Shown here piece by piece: positions 25,987-34,843 of a stretch of DNA of 61,497 nt (positions are counted from its first letter, which is position 1; every line of letters starts with the position of its first letter). The stretch lies in the NCBI GenBank assembly GCA_030150135.1, contig JASLGO010000099.1, positions 1-61,497 on the forward strand, in the 5' to 3' direction. The DNA is from Aquirhabdus sp. GTDB taxonomy: Bacteria > Pseudomonadota > Gammaproteobacteria > Pseudomonadales > Moraxellaceae. Below the pieces are notes generated by a model. That model was not told where the DNA came from and ran no database searches. It saw only the letters and a list, made by a program, of their open reading frames with translations. A program made the position numbers and the translations under genes.

Positions 25987-28797
25987 ATGAGAAAAGCAAT
26001 GAATTTAAACCTCGATCATTTTGGTTATGCTTTGAGTGCCGCCTTTAATCATTTACTGGGTGAGCTGTCTGCAGCCAATCGACCACTACGCTTACGTTTG
26101 CCAAGCAAAGACTATTTGCTGAAAGAGGCATTACTCATTCAGCGCATCACAGGTCACTCAGCGCTTTGTGCAGGATTTGATTTGGAAGTACATTGTCTAT
26201 CAGGCAGTGCTCATATTCCTTTAAAGACCCTCATTGCCTTACCCATATCTCTTGAAGTAGTCACCGACCGTGGTGAACTTAACTGTATTAACGGCATCGT
26301 GACCGAGGCGCGTGCAGGTGAATCCGATGGCGGCCTAGCGACTTACAAACTTCGTGTTCAAGATGCGTTTTCATTACTGACTCGACGACGTAATACACGT
26401 GTCTTTATGAATAAAAGCGTCCTTGATATCAGCTATATCTTGCTTGATGAATGGAAAAGCCGAAGTTCATTATTTGCCTCTATTTTGCAAATCGACAGCA
26501 GTCGAATCACTCAAGATTACCCCACGATCGCTTTTACTATGCAATCAGGCGAAGATGATCGTGCGTTCTTGTTCAGACTTTGGAAACGCTGGGGGATCTC
26601 GTGGTTCTTTGAACCCATTCATGATCGTGCGGGTAACATTCAACATAATCTTTGCTTGTTTGATGATAGTAGCCGTTTAAGCCAAAACTCAGCAGGCATC
26701 GTCAAATTTCAACGCCAAAGTGCCACAGAACTACGAGACACTATTACTCAATTTCAAGGTCACCGTACTCTCGTTAGTGGTGCTAGTTTGTATCATCAAT
26801 GGCAACCGACCAGCGCCCAACTGCAAACAGCCAATCAATACAACCACCATGACCAAGGTGAACGTACACAAACGTTGGGCGCAACCTTAGAAGACGCCGT
26901 TTTGGACACTCCAGCAACAGGACTCGACGATAGCACGACCGATCATTTTGGATTACTTCACATCCAGCGCCATGAACAACATGCCAAATGCTTTCATGGT
27001 CAAGGCAATGTGCGAGACCTGCAAGTAGGGCAATGGATTGAACTGAGTGGGCATCCAGAAATCGATAACCATCCAGATCAGGAACGTCAATTCATCATCA
27101 CCGAACTTTGGATCGAAGCCGAAAATAACCTGCCAAAGCCTGTTATAGATCGCATTCAATCTCTCAACTTAATAAATGGTTGGCAAGCTCCATCACAAAT
27201 TGCCAGCAACCCTCATCGTTATCAGAACCGTTTTTGTGCCATACGTCGTGATGTGCCACTCGTTCCGTTATTTAATCCACAAACTGACTTACCGACAGTC
27301 CACCCCATGATTGGCATCGTCGTCTGCCCACAGGGAGAAGAAGTCCACTGTGACGACTGGGGCAGAATCCAAGTCAGATTCCCCAACACCAAATCCGAAG
27401 ACCACAGTCATAGTGGCGGTGTAGGCGCAAATAACAGTGAAGGTGACTCCGCATGGATTGACCTCATGTCTTCATGGGCAGGCGATCAATACGGTGCCAT
27501 CCAACTTCCCCGAGCCGGAGATACAGTCGTTATCGACTTTTTAAATGGCGATCCCAACCGTCCGTACATCACAGGGCGCATGTACCACAGCCAGCGTCAA
27601 CCACCGACCTTTAGCAACACAGGCAATCTTCCAGACAACAAATACTTAAGTGGCATTAAAAGTAAAGAAGTCAAAGGCAGCCGCTATAACCAGTTACGCT
27701 TAGACGACACGCCAAACCAAATTAGCGCTCAACTCGCCAGCCAACACGGTGACAGCCAACTCAACCTTGGAGATCTCACCCATCCCAGAGCGCAAGATGG
27801 CAAAGGACAACCACGTGGACAAGGTTTAGAACTCAGAACTGATGAATCAGGTGCAATCCGAGCCAACAAAGGACTGCTACTCACGACGTATGGTCAACAG
27901 AATGCCCAAGGCCAGCAAATGGATGCGAATCCAGCCAAAGACTCGCTGATTAGTAGCCTACAGCAAATGCAGAGTCTCTCGGATTCAGCCAAGAATCAGC
28001 ATGCCGATCCGCTCACAGCACTTGATCAACTCAAATCCTGTATTGATGCACTAGAAGCACAAGGTGATGATGCAAAAGTTAAAGCATTCAAACAAGCTTT
28101 ACTCATTCTCGCATCTCCACAAGACATTGCATTAACTACGCCAAAGAACATCCATAGTCATGCGGGGCAAAGCATGACTCAAAGTGCAACAGAATCTATC
28201 AATCAGTCAGCGGGTAAAAACTACACCTTAGCCGCAGGACAAGGTATCAGCTTATATACCGCAGATCATGGCGCAAAGCTCTTTGCCGCGAAGGGAAAAG
28301 TACAACTCCAAGCGCAAAGTGATGCAATGGAACTCATCGCATCCTTAGGCATCAAAATCATCTCAACACAAGATAGCGTGGAGATTAGCGCAGCAAAGAG
28401 CATCATCCTGACGGCTGGAGGAAGTCAGATCAAGATTAGCGGAGAAGGGATTACGCTGACCAGCCCAAGTCCGATTAATTATAAAGCGGCACAGCATGTG
28501 TTTGCGGGTGGGGCTGCAATTCATGCAGAGTTGCCACAGCTTCCTAACACAGCAATGCAAAAGTATAGTCATCGGTTAGATGCATATAATTTATTTTTGA
28601 ATCATGATTTTAGTGATATTGAATATAAAGCTGTATTGGCTAGTGGTAGTTTGTTATCTGGAGTTCTTGATGAGCATGGTCGAACTATGCAAATTCCCCA
28701 TTCCAAATCTGACAAAGCTAGAATTCTAGTAGGAACCCAAGGTGATTGGGATATTTCATTGAATATGAAACAAAAAACTGTCAGTGGTGATAGTTAA
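25987..28797 (+). CDS. vgrG: type VI secretion tip protein VgrG
   Basis: A 936-aa VgrG/Rhs-spike protein. The N-terminal half is the gp27-like part (RPLRLRLPSKDYLLKEALL, then the SGEDDRAFLFRLWKRWGISWFFE segment). The gp5-like OB domain is seen at DDWGRIQVRFPN, followed by AGDQYGAIQLPRAGDTVVIDFLNGDPNRP. A DUF2345-type beta-helix needle follows (SAGKNYTLAAGQG and the alternating-residue repeats after it). The last ~75 residues are an additional tail, EYKAVLASGSLLSGVLDEHG, that looks like a small beta-sandwich and may bind cargo. No good ribosome binding site marks the start; ATG at 25987 or 25999 are both possible, a TTG at 25972 less so. No T6SS core gene, PAAR or adaptor is in the window, so it is an orphan vgrG feeding a T6SS encoded elsewhere. 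Confidence 0.93.
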   Translation: MRKAMNLNLDHFGYALSAAFNHLLGELSAANRPLRLRLPSKDYLLKEALLIQRITGHSALCAGFDLEVHCLSGSAHIPLKTLIALPISLEVVTDRGELNCINGIVTEARAGESDGGLATYKLRVQDAFSLLTRRRNTRVFMNKSVLDISYILLDEWKSRSSLFASILQIDSSRITQDYPTIAFTMQSGEDDRAFLFRLWKRWGISWFFEPIHDRAGNIQHNLCLFDDSSRLSQNSAGIVKFQRQSATELRDTITQFQGHRTLVSGASLYHQWQPTSAQLQTANQYNHHDQGERTQTLGATLEDAVLDTPATGLDDSTTDHFGLLHIQRHEQHAKCFHGQGNVRDLQVGQWIELSGHPEIDNHPDQERQFIITELWIEAENNLPKPVIDRIQSLNLINGWQAPSQIASNPHRYQNRFCAIRRDVPLVPLFNPQTDLPTVHPMIGIVVCPQGEEVHCDDWGRIQVRFPNTKSEDHSHSGGVGANNSEGDSAWIDLMSSWAGDQYGAIQLPRAGDTVVIDFLNGDPNRPYITGRMYHSQRQPPTFSNTGNLPDNKYLSGIKSKEVKGSRYNQLRLDDTPNQISAQLASQHGDSQLNLGDLTHPRAQDGKGQPRGQGLELRTDESGAIRANKGLLLTTYGQQNAQGQQMDANPAKDSLISSLQQMQSLSDSAKNQHADPLTALDQLKSCIDALEAQGDDAKVKAFKQALLILASPQDIALTTPKNIHSHAGQSMTQSATESINQSAGKNYTLAAGQGISLYTADHGAKLFAAKGKVQLQAQSDAMELIASLGIKIISTQDSVEISAAKSIILTAGGSQIKISGEGITLTSPSPINYKAAQHVFAGGAAIHAELPQLPNTAMQKYSHRLDAYNLFLNHDFSDIEYKAVLASGSLLSGVLDEHGRTMQIPHSKSDKARILVGTQGDWDISLNMKQKTVSGDS

Positions 28798-28828
28798 TTT
28801 ATAGATAATAAATAAAGAGATTAGAGCA

Positions 28829-30886
28829 ATGCCAAACTCAAATAAAAGCGAAGCAATTATTGTTTTTAATGATTTAATTCATAGTCCGATTACATCTTTA
28901 GGCTATGAAGTAAAACGTCATAACACTTCTTTGGCAAAAGGAGTGACTAATGCAAAAGGTGAGACATCATCAATACAAGCGAAGTTAGGCGATAACATCG
29001 ATATTTATGTTAAAAAAATAGAAAATAATGATATGAAGTTAATCAGGTCAGTGACTTTGACTGAGGCTGATGCCATTATTACCTTGACTAGCCCTAAAGT
29101 ATTATTAGATTTGGGTTTGGTTATCCATGAAGGAGAAAAGGGTAATTACAGACGTAAAACTTATGTAGTCAAGTCAGGAGATACTTTAGCTAAAATTGCT
29201 CATAAACAAGGTACTACAGTTCGTGAGTTATCGCATCTAAATAAGATAGATGACGTAAATTCAATTAGTGTGGGTCAGGTTATTAAATTACCTTTGCCTC
29301 AGCCTCAAGCTTCAAACTCTCATTCTACAGGTGGTGGTCAATCAAGTCCATCTCAATCGAAGCAGAACTCTTCAGTTTCTAGTAAACCATCACAAACTAT
29401 TCCTCTAAAACTTATACCTTCCAATGATCGAAGTGCTGATACAGGTAGCCCTAAAGCGGTAGTGCCTTCAATCTGTAAGGATGATAGCAACTGTATCAAA
29501 AAAGGTGATACTGGTGATTTGATACTTGAACTAAATATCCGACTAGCAGGGTTTGGTGGTGCACTGCCAACTAATGAGTTTACAGATTTAACTGAATCAT
29601 GCATTAAACAGTTTCAGCGAGATTATATGGTAGTGAAGGAAACAGGGAAAGCATGTGGAGGAGTTCTTAAAGCCCTTGATGAATTCATGACAAAGTATCC
29701 AATGAGTAGATACTTTGAGCAAATGAAATGTAAATGTGGGTGTAGTGGTTTCGGAACAGGTCGAATGAATGTACCGTGGTTTGGGAATACAGCTAATGAA
29801 TATCCTGGCATCCATCGGAATCTTATATGGGCTTTACGAGCAGTAGAATTCTATTTGGCTGAAACAAATTTAGGTTATTCATTGTTGAAAATCGCATCAG
29901 GATACCGCTGTATTGAGGATAATAGGCAGCATGATAATAGACACACAGTCAATCATATGGGACGAGCCTTAGATGTGCAATTTGCTAAAAATGGTGAAAC
30001 CGTTAGGACTGGTAGTATCGGTATTGAGTTAATAAGGAAGGAGATTTTTAGAAAATATCTCGGTGCTCAAATGGGCTGGAGTGATGACAATAAATTTTCT
30101 CTTGAAACATCTGCACAGGGTGCAACAACTTGGGTTCATTTTGATGTTAGAGAGTATGAAACAAAGTTTCAGAAAGACATTTTTTTCGTAAAAACAATTG
30201 CAGCAGCGAATGGCGTAGCTCTTATTGATATAGCAAAGCAAGTAGGAAAAGCCCAGCAGGCCTTATGTGGCGGCTTTTCAAAGCCTGTAGTTGAGCTCGG
30301 TAGCTTAGACGACATTATTAAAAAACTTGGTAGTACTATCTCACACGGAGAGGGAGGTTATGATTCTTATAATACGGGTACGATTAATAATCACGTTGTG
30401 CATTCATATCTAAATCCACCAGTAGGCACAATTACTACGAAAACAGTAAATCAAATTATCAATTCTCATGCGTTATCCGCTAATGATGTTAATCGTTACT
30501 TTGCCGTAGGAAAGTATCAAGTTGCTGGAGGAACTATGGCAGCAGCAAAACAAGCTATGCATTTAACTGGTGACGAAGTATTTGATGGAGAGATGCAGGA
30601 GAGATTTTTTAAGGAGTACTTAATTGAGAAAGCAGGTGGAGGACGGCTTTCAGCATTTGTTAAACATGGGCAAGGTAGTGTAGATGATGCTCAGTATGCG
30701 GCAGCGAAAGAATGGGCATCGATTGCGGTGCCAAATGGAAAAACTATAAAAGGCGGTGAGATAGTGTCAAATGGCAATCTATCCTTTTATGAAAGCAATG
30801 CAAATCATGCGAATCATCAATCCACAGCAGCGTTAAGAAGTTTACTTCAAGAAATTCAGCAACTACGGTCGATAGGTCAACTATGA
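28829..30886 (+). CDS. probable T6SS peptidoglycan-degrading effector: LysM, PG-binding, M15-like peptidase and lysozyme-like domains
   Basis: A 685-aa protein 31 bases after vgrG. Residues 1-100 form a transthyretin-like domain (TNAKGETSS) likely used for VgrG docking. LysM is at ~111-155 (YVVKSGDTLAKIAH). After a Ser/Gln/Pro linker, ~222-285 resembles a peptidoglycan-binding repeat. A Cys-rich stretch (CKCGC, 301-305) leads into an M15-type zinc peptidase: SGYR (358-361), H376 and D382 in NHMGRALD, and H437 in WVHFD. Residues ~490-660 look like a lysozyme-superfamily domain, with ISHGEGGYDSYNTGT (E508 the likely acid) and AVGKYQ (559-564). It would cleave both peptide stems and glycan strands in the periplasm of a target cell. 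No signal peptide, as expected for T6SS delivery. Domain calls are from motifs only. Confidence 0.75.
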   Translation: MPNSNKSEAIIVFNDLIHSPITSLGYEVKRHNTSLAKGVTNAKGETSSIQAKLGDNIDIYVKKIENNDMKLIRSVTLTEADAIITLTSPKVLLDLGLVIHEGEKGNYRRKTYVVKSGDTLAKIAHKQGTTVRELSHLNKIDDVNSISVGQVIKLPLPQPQASNSHSTGGGQSSPSQSKQNSSVSSKPSQTIPLKLIPSNDRSADTGSPKAVVPSICKDDSNCIKKGDTGDLILELNIRLAGFGGALPTNEFTDLTESCIKQFQRDYMVVKETGKACGGVLKALDEFMTKYPMSRYFEQMKCKCGCSGFGTGRMNVPWFGNTANEYPGIHRNLIWALRAVEFYLAETNLGYSLLKIASGYRCIEDNRQHDNRHTVNHMGRALDVQFAKNGETVRTGSIGIELIRKEIFRKYLGAQMGWSDDNKFSLETSAQGATTWVHFDVREYETKFQKDIFFVKTIAAANGVALIDIAKQVGKAQQALCGGFSKPVVELGSLDDIIKKLGSTISHGEGGYDSYNTGTINNHVVHSYLNPPVGTITTKTVNQIINSHALSANDVNRYFAVGKYQVAGGTMAAAKQAMHLTGDEVFDGEMQERFFKEYLIEKAGGGRLSAFVKHGQGSVDDAQYAAAKEWASIAVPNGKTIKGGEIVSNGNLSFYESNANHANHQSTAALRSLLQEIQQLRSIGQL

Positions 30887-31797
30887 AATATATTAATATT
30901 TTTATCTTAGCATTATTGTCAGTTGAGGGTTGTTCTGCATATTCAGCACCATCCAGCCAAATTAATGTACCATCAGTTACAGTTCATACTTGTTCCTTTG
31001 ATTTTGAAGATGAAGATTTTTGTGACAGTATTCATACTAGTTTATATAAAAAATTATTATTAAATGGTCAAGCTAATTTCAATGAAAACTACGTGGTTTC
31101 TTCACAAATAGAAAAGTCTGGATTGAAGAGTTTAGCTGTCATTAATATTAAAACAGGCGATACTTACCCTTTAGAGTATACATATGGTGGCTATGTTGAT
31201 GATTCCGGAAGAGTAATTTCAAATAGACCAAGTAAAGTTGACTTCCAACTTAATAGTAATAAGGTGTGTGTTGATGGCAGTGTATATGCGTATCAAGATA
31301 CTTACCAAAATCAAAATACTTGTTTTGTTTTTACTGGAAAGAAATTTGAAAAACAAGAGAAAAAAACACAGACTTCTTTATCTGAATTAATAGTTGATTT
31401 TTCAAAGATTAAGCCAACGGCTATACCCATTTCATGGGATGCATCTGTAAAAAAAATCTCTAATTGGGCTAAAGTAGATGAAGTAGAGAGTATTCGAAAT
31501 TGGTATAGTTCGCAGCGAAAATTGCATGCATCTTTTCCTCGTTTTACAGAGGTTGCGCTGCTACCAAAAGTTGGAAATGTTACGGTATTGCTTGGAAGAT
31601 ATAGTGCAGAAACAGATAGTGGAAATATTTATTTATATTCATTAATTACTCTTAATGATGGTATTGTAAAATATATCAAGCTAAATAATAAGTTTTGGAT
31701 TGATAAGAACTATCTTATTAAAGGTTTGGATAATGATGAGGGCAAAACAATTATAAATTATAGGATTTCAAATGATGGAGTAGTATTATCAAAATGA
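30883..31797 (+). CDS. probable exported immunity protein for the upstream effector
   Basis: A 304-aa protein I cannot place in a family. It starts with MKYINIFILALLSVEGC: a short export signal with a Cys at residue 17 that resembles a weak lipobox (VEGC), so it is exported or lipid-anchored in the periplasm. The body is beta-rich with four or five further cysteines early on (HTCSFDFEDEDFCDS). Its ATG overlaps the effector stop by four bases (ATGA), giving translational coupling, and the DNA is the most AT-rich of the island. Overlap, periplasmic location and position after a cell-wall effector are the usual marks of a cognate immunity gene; the activity itself is inferred. Confidence 0.65.
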   Translation: MKYINIFILALLSVEGCSAYSAPSSQINVPSVTVHTCSFDFEDEDFCDSIHTSLYKKLLLNGQANFNENYVVSSQIEKSGLKSLAVINIKTGDTYPLEYTYGGYVDDSGRVISNRPSKVDFQLNSNKVCVDGSVYAYQDTYQNQNTCFVFTGKKFEKQEKKTQTSLSELIVDFSKIKPTAIPISWDASVKKISNWAKVDEVESIRNWYSSQRKLHASFPRFTEVALLPKVGNVTVLLGRYSAETDSGNIYLYSLITLNDGIVKYIKLNNKFWIDKNYLIKGLDNDEGKTIINYRISNDGVVLSK

Positions 31798-31805
31798 GTT
31801 GGTTA

Positions 31806-31836
31806 GGACTTGGAGTCCTTAGTTGGACTCCAGTCC
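31806..31836. other. hairpin between convergent immunity and selO genes
   Basis: TGGAGTCC pairs with GGACTCCA over a six-base loop and is extended by GGAC/GTCC after a one-base bulge. It is a strong stem without a T run on either strand, so it is a possible shared transcript end but not a textbook terminator. Confidence 0.55.
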
Positions 31837-31845
31837 AGATAGTTG

Positions 31846-33309
31846 CTAACTCGAACAACTCACACTGACAGGCGGATGATCATCGGGCAGTGGCGTAATA
31901 TCTGCTGCTGTTTCGCGTTCACTTTGTTGGGTGAACGGCGTCGCTAATAAATCAAACAACCGCGCAACTTCATCAAAGTTTCCAGCTTCTGCATGTTCGA
32001 TCGCGGTTTGTGCCATGTGATTGCGGAGAACATAAATTGGATTGGCGGAATCCATGATGCTTTTTCGTTGACTCTCACTCAAAGCTGATTCTGTAATCAA
32101 GGTTTGGTAGCGCGCTGCAAAAGTATCGAATTGCTCCATTTCTTCTATGCTGATGCATTCCAAACGTAATAAACGCCAACCTTTGTCACTGTCATCTGAA
32201 AGCAAGCGGAAGCTGTTAGTCAGGTCGAGGCGATTCCTTTCGAGTAAACGTAAAAAATCCGAAGACAGTTCAAGTACACCTTGTTGGTCTGCGCGAAGTC
32301 CCATTTTTTTGGCGATACCAAGCGTATATTGATGCAAAAACTCAGGTTCAAAGATCGATAGTATGTTGCTGAGGGATTCTTTGCTGATAAGCGGATCAAC
32401 CGTATTCAGCGGCAATAATTGTCCAAGCCACACCCATAGATTCCAATGTGCAATGCTGGGTTGATTTTGGTAAACATAACGTCCTGAGTGATCTGAATGG
32501 TTGTTAATCCATGTTGGTTCAAAACGCTCCATGAAACCATAAGGACCAAAATCTAAAGTACTACCTGTGATACTTAAATTGTCGGTGTTCATCACGCCGT
32601 GAGCAAAGCCAACAAGCTGCCAATCCGCAATTGTTTTAGCCGTTTTTTTGATGACACTTTCTGCGAAGGCGAGTATTAGAGATTCAGCGCCCTGACATTC
32701 AGGGAAATACGTTTCAATCATTGCAGTTGTAAAAGCGGGTAGTGCATCAGGGGCGAACCGATTAATCCATTCAAAATGCCCCAACCGTACATGACTATCG
32801 GCGACGCGAAGTAAACATGCTCCACGTTCCAGTTTTTCGCGTTGTACAGGTGTACTGGATGAGACAAAACCAAGTGCATTTGAGGAGGCAATGCCTAAAG
32901 CGTTTAGCGCGTGTCCTGCTAGATATTCACGAATGACCGAACGTAAAACAGCGCGCCCATCGCCCATGCGAGAGTAAGGTGTGAGTCCAACGCCTTTGAG
33001 ATGAAGGTCTTGCAGTTTGCCATTTTGATCAATAATTTGTGCAAGGAGTAGACCGCGCCCGTCGCCTAACTGTCCCGCCCATTGCCCAAACTGATGGCCT
33101 GCATAAGCCATGGCTAACGGGTCAAAACCCTCAGGGACGACTTGTCCTGCCAAGATGGGAACCCAGTCTTGTGCGTCAGTGTATTGCCAATTCAGTTGGT
33201 TTGCTAAGGCGGCATTGAAATGCCCCGCAACCGGGTGGTCAAGAGGTTCAGGAGGCTGTTTGTGGAACAAACGAGGATCAAGGAGGGCGTAGCGATTATC
33301 TATTTTCAT
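31846..33309 (-). CDS. selO: SelO family pseudokinase, protein AMP-transferase
   Basis: A 487-aa SelO/YdiU protein. Known members flip ATP in the active site and AMPylate proteins, in bacteria in relation to redox stress. Visible family features: start DNRYALLDPRLF, YAGHQFGQWAGQLGDGRGLLLAQ, LKGVGLTPYSRMGDGRAVLRS, REYLAGHALNALGI, and HGVMNTDNLSITGSTLDFGPYGFM with the Asn and Asp metal ligands. The usual C-terminal selenocysteine/Cys is present as Cys-Ser-Ser at the very end (VSVSCSS). The ATG at 33309 matches the family N-terminus; a GTG 27 bases upstream is possible. Neither has a clear ribosome binding site. Confidence 0.93.
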   Translation of the reverse strand: MKIDNRYALLDPRLFHKQPPEPLDHPVAGHFNAALANQLNWQYTDAQDWVPILAGQVVPEGFDPLAMAYAGHQFGQWAGQLGDGRGLLLAQIIDQNGKLQDLHLKGVGLTPYSRMGDGRAVLRSVIREYLAGHALNALGIASSNALGFVSSSTPVQREKLERGACLLRVADSHVRLGHFEWINRFAPDALPAFTTAMIETYFPECQGAESLILAFAESVIKKTAKTIADWQLVGFAHGVMNTDNLSITGSTLDFGPYGFMERFEPTWINNHSDHSGRYVYQNQPSIAHWNLWVWLGQLLPLNTVDPLISKESLSNILSIFEPEFLHQYTLGIAKKMGLRADQQGVLELSSDFLRLLERNRLDLTNSFRLLSDDSDKGWRLLRLECISIEEMEQFDTFAARYQTLITESALSESQRKSIMDSANPIYVLRNHMAQTAIEHAEAGNFDEVARLFDLLATPFTQQSERETAADITPLPDDHPPVSVSCSS

Positions 33310-33422
33310 GAGGATTTGAACTGTTCTTGCGAGCACTTGAATGATTTTAAGTCTCTCAAGTGCTCAATGAGTAATGACTCATTGTATGCAAGAACGCTCA
33401 ATAAAGCTCGTGATGAGTCAGA

Positions 33423-34625
33423 TTAACTGGCTTTTTTCACAAAACGGATACCACGTAGTGCAATTTCAAGACGCTCTGCATGTGCATGTAGGCGTTGCTC
33501 AATCAAATGGAAGTCAGTTTTTAAGCGAGCATCCACTTCTTGAATTTTTTGCGACATTTCTGCTTTTTTAAGTTGAAATGCTTGTTCTTTCAGCGAAGTC
33601 CATTCATTGAGGGTTGTGCTGAATGCTTCGTATTCTTGCTTAAAGCGGTGACGAATCACTTCCATATCGTGCTGCATATCATGACCATAAGTCGAAACAG
33701 CAGTAGAAATATTCGCTTCAGCGCGTTTGAATTTCATAGCGACTTCAGCATGCAGAATGGTGAGCGTTGGAATACGTTTCAGGTTATAGGTTAGACCGAC
33801 TTTTGATAAACCTAAAATCAACCATTTAGTTGGGTCAAATTGCCACCATTTCACACCGTTACGATAATCGTATTGGAAAATATGGTGATAGTTATGATAA
33901 CCCTCACCCCAAGTCACGAGTGCAAGCCAAGGATTATCACGTGCTGTATTTTCATCGGTATAAGGTTGCGTACCAAACATGTGTGCCAATGAGTTGATGA
34001 AAAACGTGACATGATGGCTAATCACTAAACGCACGAGTCCTGCCATGAGCATGACACCCCAGATGTCGCCAACAGCCCAGCCAATCAGTGCAGGCATTGC
34101 AATGTTGGTTAATAAGACGAGAGGGATGTAGTAGTTATGCTGAAACATCACCATAGGGTCGTTGAGCAGGTCTGGTGCGTTTTTGTAGTTTGCTGCGCCA
34201 CTTGGATAGTTACGTAGCATCCAACCCATGTGTGAATACCAGAATCCACGTTTAGCTGAGTAAGGATCATGATCTACATCATCGACGTGCTGATGGTGAG
34301 TACGATGACCTGATGCCCAGAACAAGATACTGTTTTGCACACCGAGTGTTCCACCGATCATGAGGATGAAGCGTACGATCCAAGTTGCCTGATAGGTGCG
34401 ATGAGCCCACAGACGATGGTAACCCGCGGTGATCCCTAGTCCATTCCACATGACAAATATCGCGAACACAATCCATGCTGCCATGCTGATCGAGTGCGAC
34501 CAAAGGTATAGCGGCAGCAATATGAGTGCTGCGATCGGCGTAATGGTTAACACCAAAGCTCCCGGCCAATTAATCGGCGGACGTGAGTCTGTGATTTGTG
34601 CGTTATCTTGCGGAGTCTGGGTCAT
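33423..34625 (-). CDS. acyl-CoA Delta9 fatty acid desaturase with coiled-coil C-terminus
   Basis: A 400-aa membrane di-iron desaturase. The three histidine boxes are HRLWAH (first), HRTHH followed by HVDDVDHDPYS (second) and HNYHH (third). Hydrophobic spans near residues 22-65 and 165-210 form the membrane hairpins. It would put a Delta9 double bond in saturated acyl-CoA or lipid chains using molecular oxygen, setting membrane fluidity. After the third box it carries an extra ~110-residue charged, heptad-like coiled coil (residues ~285-395) not needed for catalysis, which may mediate self-association. An inverted repeat lies about 70 bp upstream of the start and may be an operator. Confidence 0.9.
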   Translation of the reverse strand: MTQTPQDNAQITDSRPPINWPGALVLTITPIAALILLPLYLWSHSISMAAWIVFAIFVMWNGLGITAGYHRLWAHRTYQATWIVRFILMIGGTLGVQNSILFWASGHRTHHQHVDDVDHDPYSAKRGFWYSHMGWMLRNYPSGAANYKNAPDLLNDPMVMFQHNYYIPLVLLTNIAMPALIGWAVGDIWGVMLMAGLVRLVISHHVTFFINSLAHMFGTQPYTDENTARDNPWLALVTWGEGYHNYHHIFQYDYRNGVKWWQFDPTKWLILGLSKVGLTYNLKRIPTLTILHAEVAMKFKRAEANISTAVSTYGHDMQHDMEVIRHRFKQEYEAFSTTLNEWTSLKEQAFQLKKAEMSQKIQEVDARLKTDFHLIEQRLHAHAERLEIALRGIRFVKKAS

Positions 34626-34692
34626 AACCTGCGGGCTCTCGAGTAATGTTAAATAGCACTAATTTACATTGAAGTTGTTAAAGTATGATGAT

Positions 34693-34723
34693 CTACAATC
34701 CTTCGATCATAACAAGATTGTAG
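34693..34723. promoter_or_regulatory. inverted repeat upstream of desaturase gene, possible operator
   Basis: CTACAATC (34693-34700) and GATTGTAG (34716-34723) form a perfect 8-bp dyad with 15 bases between. An overlapping 6-bp dyad ATGATC/GATCAT lies at about 34687-34709. The spacing of about two helical turns fits a dimeric repressor such as a TetR-type desaturase regulator, but this is only a pattern match. Confidence 0.4.
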
Positions 34724-34843
34724 GTGGAACACACTCTATAAAAAATGACTGAAACAACCTTAATTTTATAATGGTCATGACTCAGGCAATTTCAGTATTC
34801 TAGCATTAGAGTACACTTGTGCACTATATATTTAATTGTAAGT

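Noticed and set aside
25987..31797. Prophage tail module
   Set aside because: The spike protein has the VgrG domain order with a DUF2345-type needle, and no tail tube, baseplate, capsid or terminase genes flank it.
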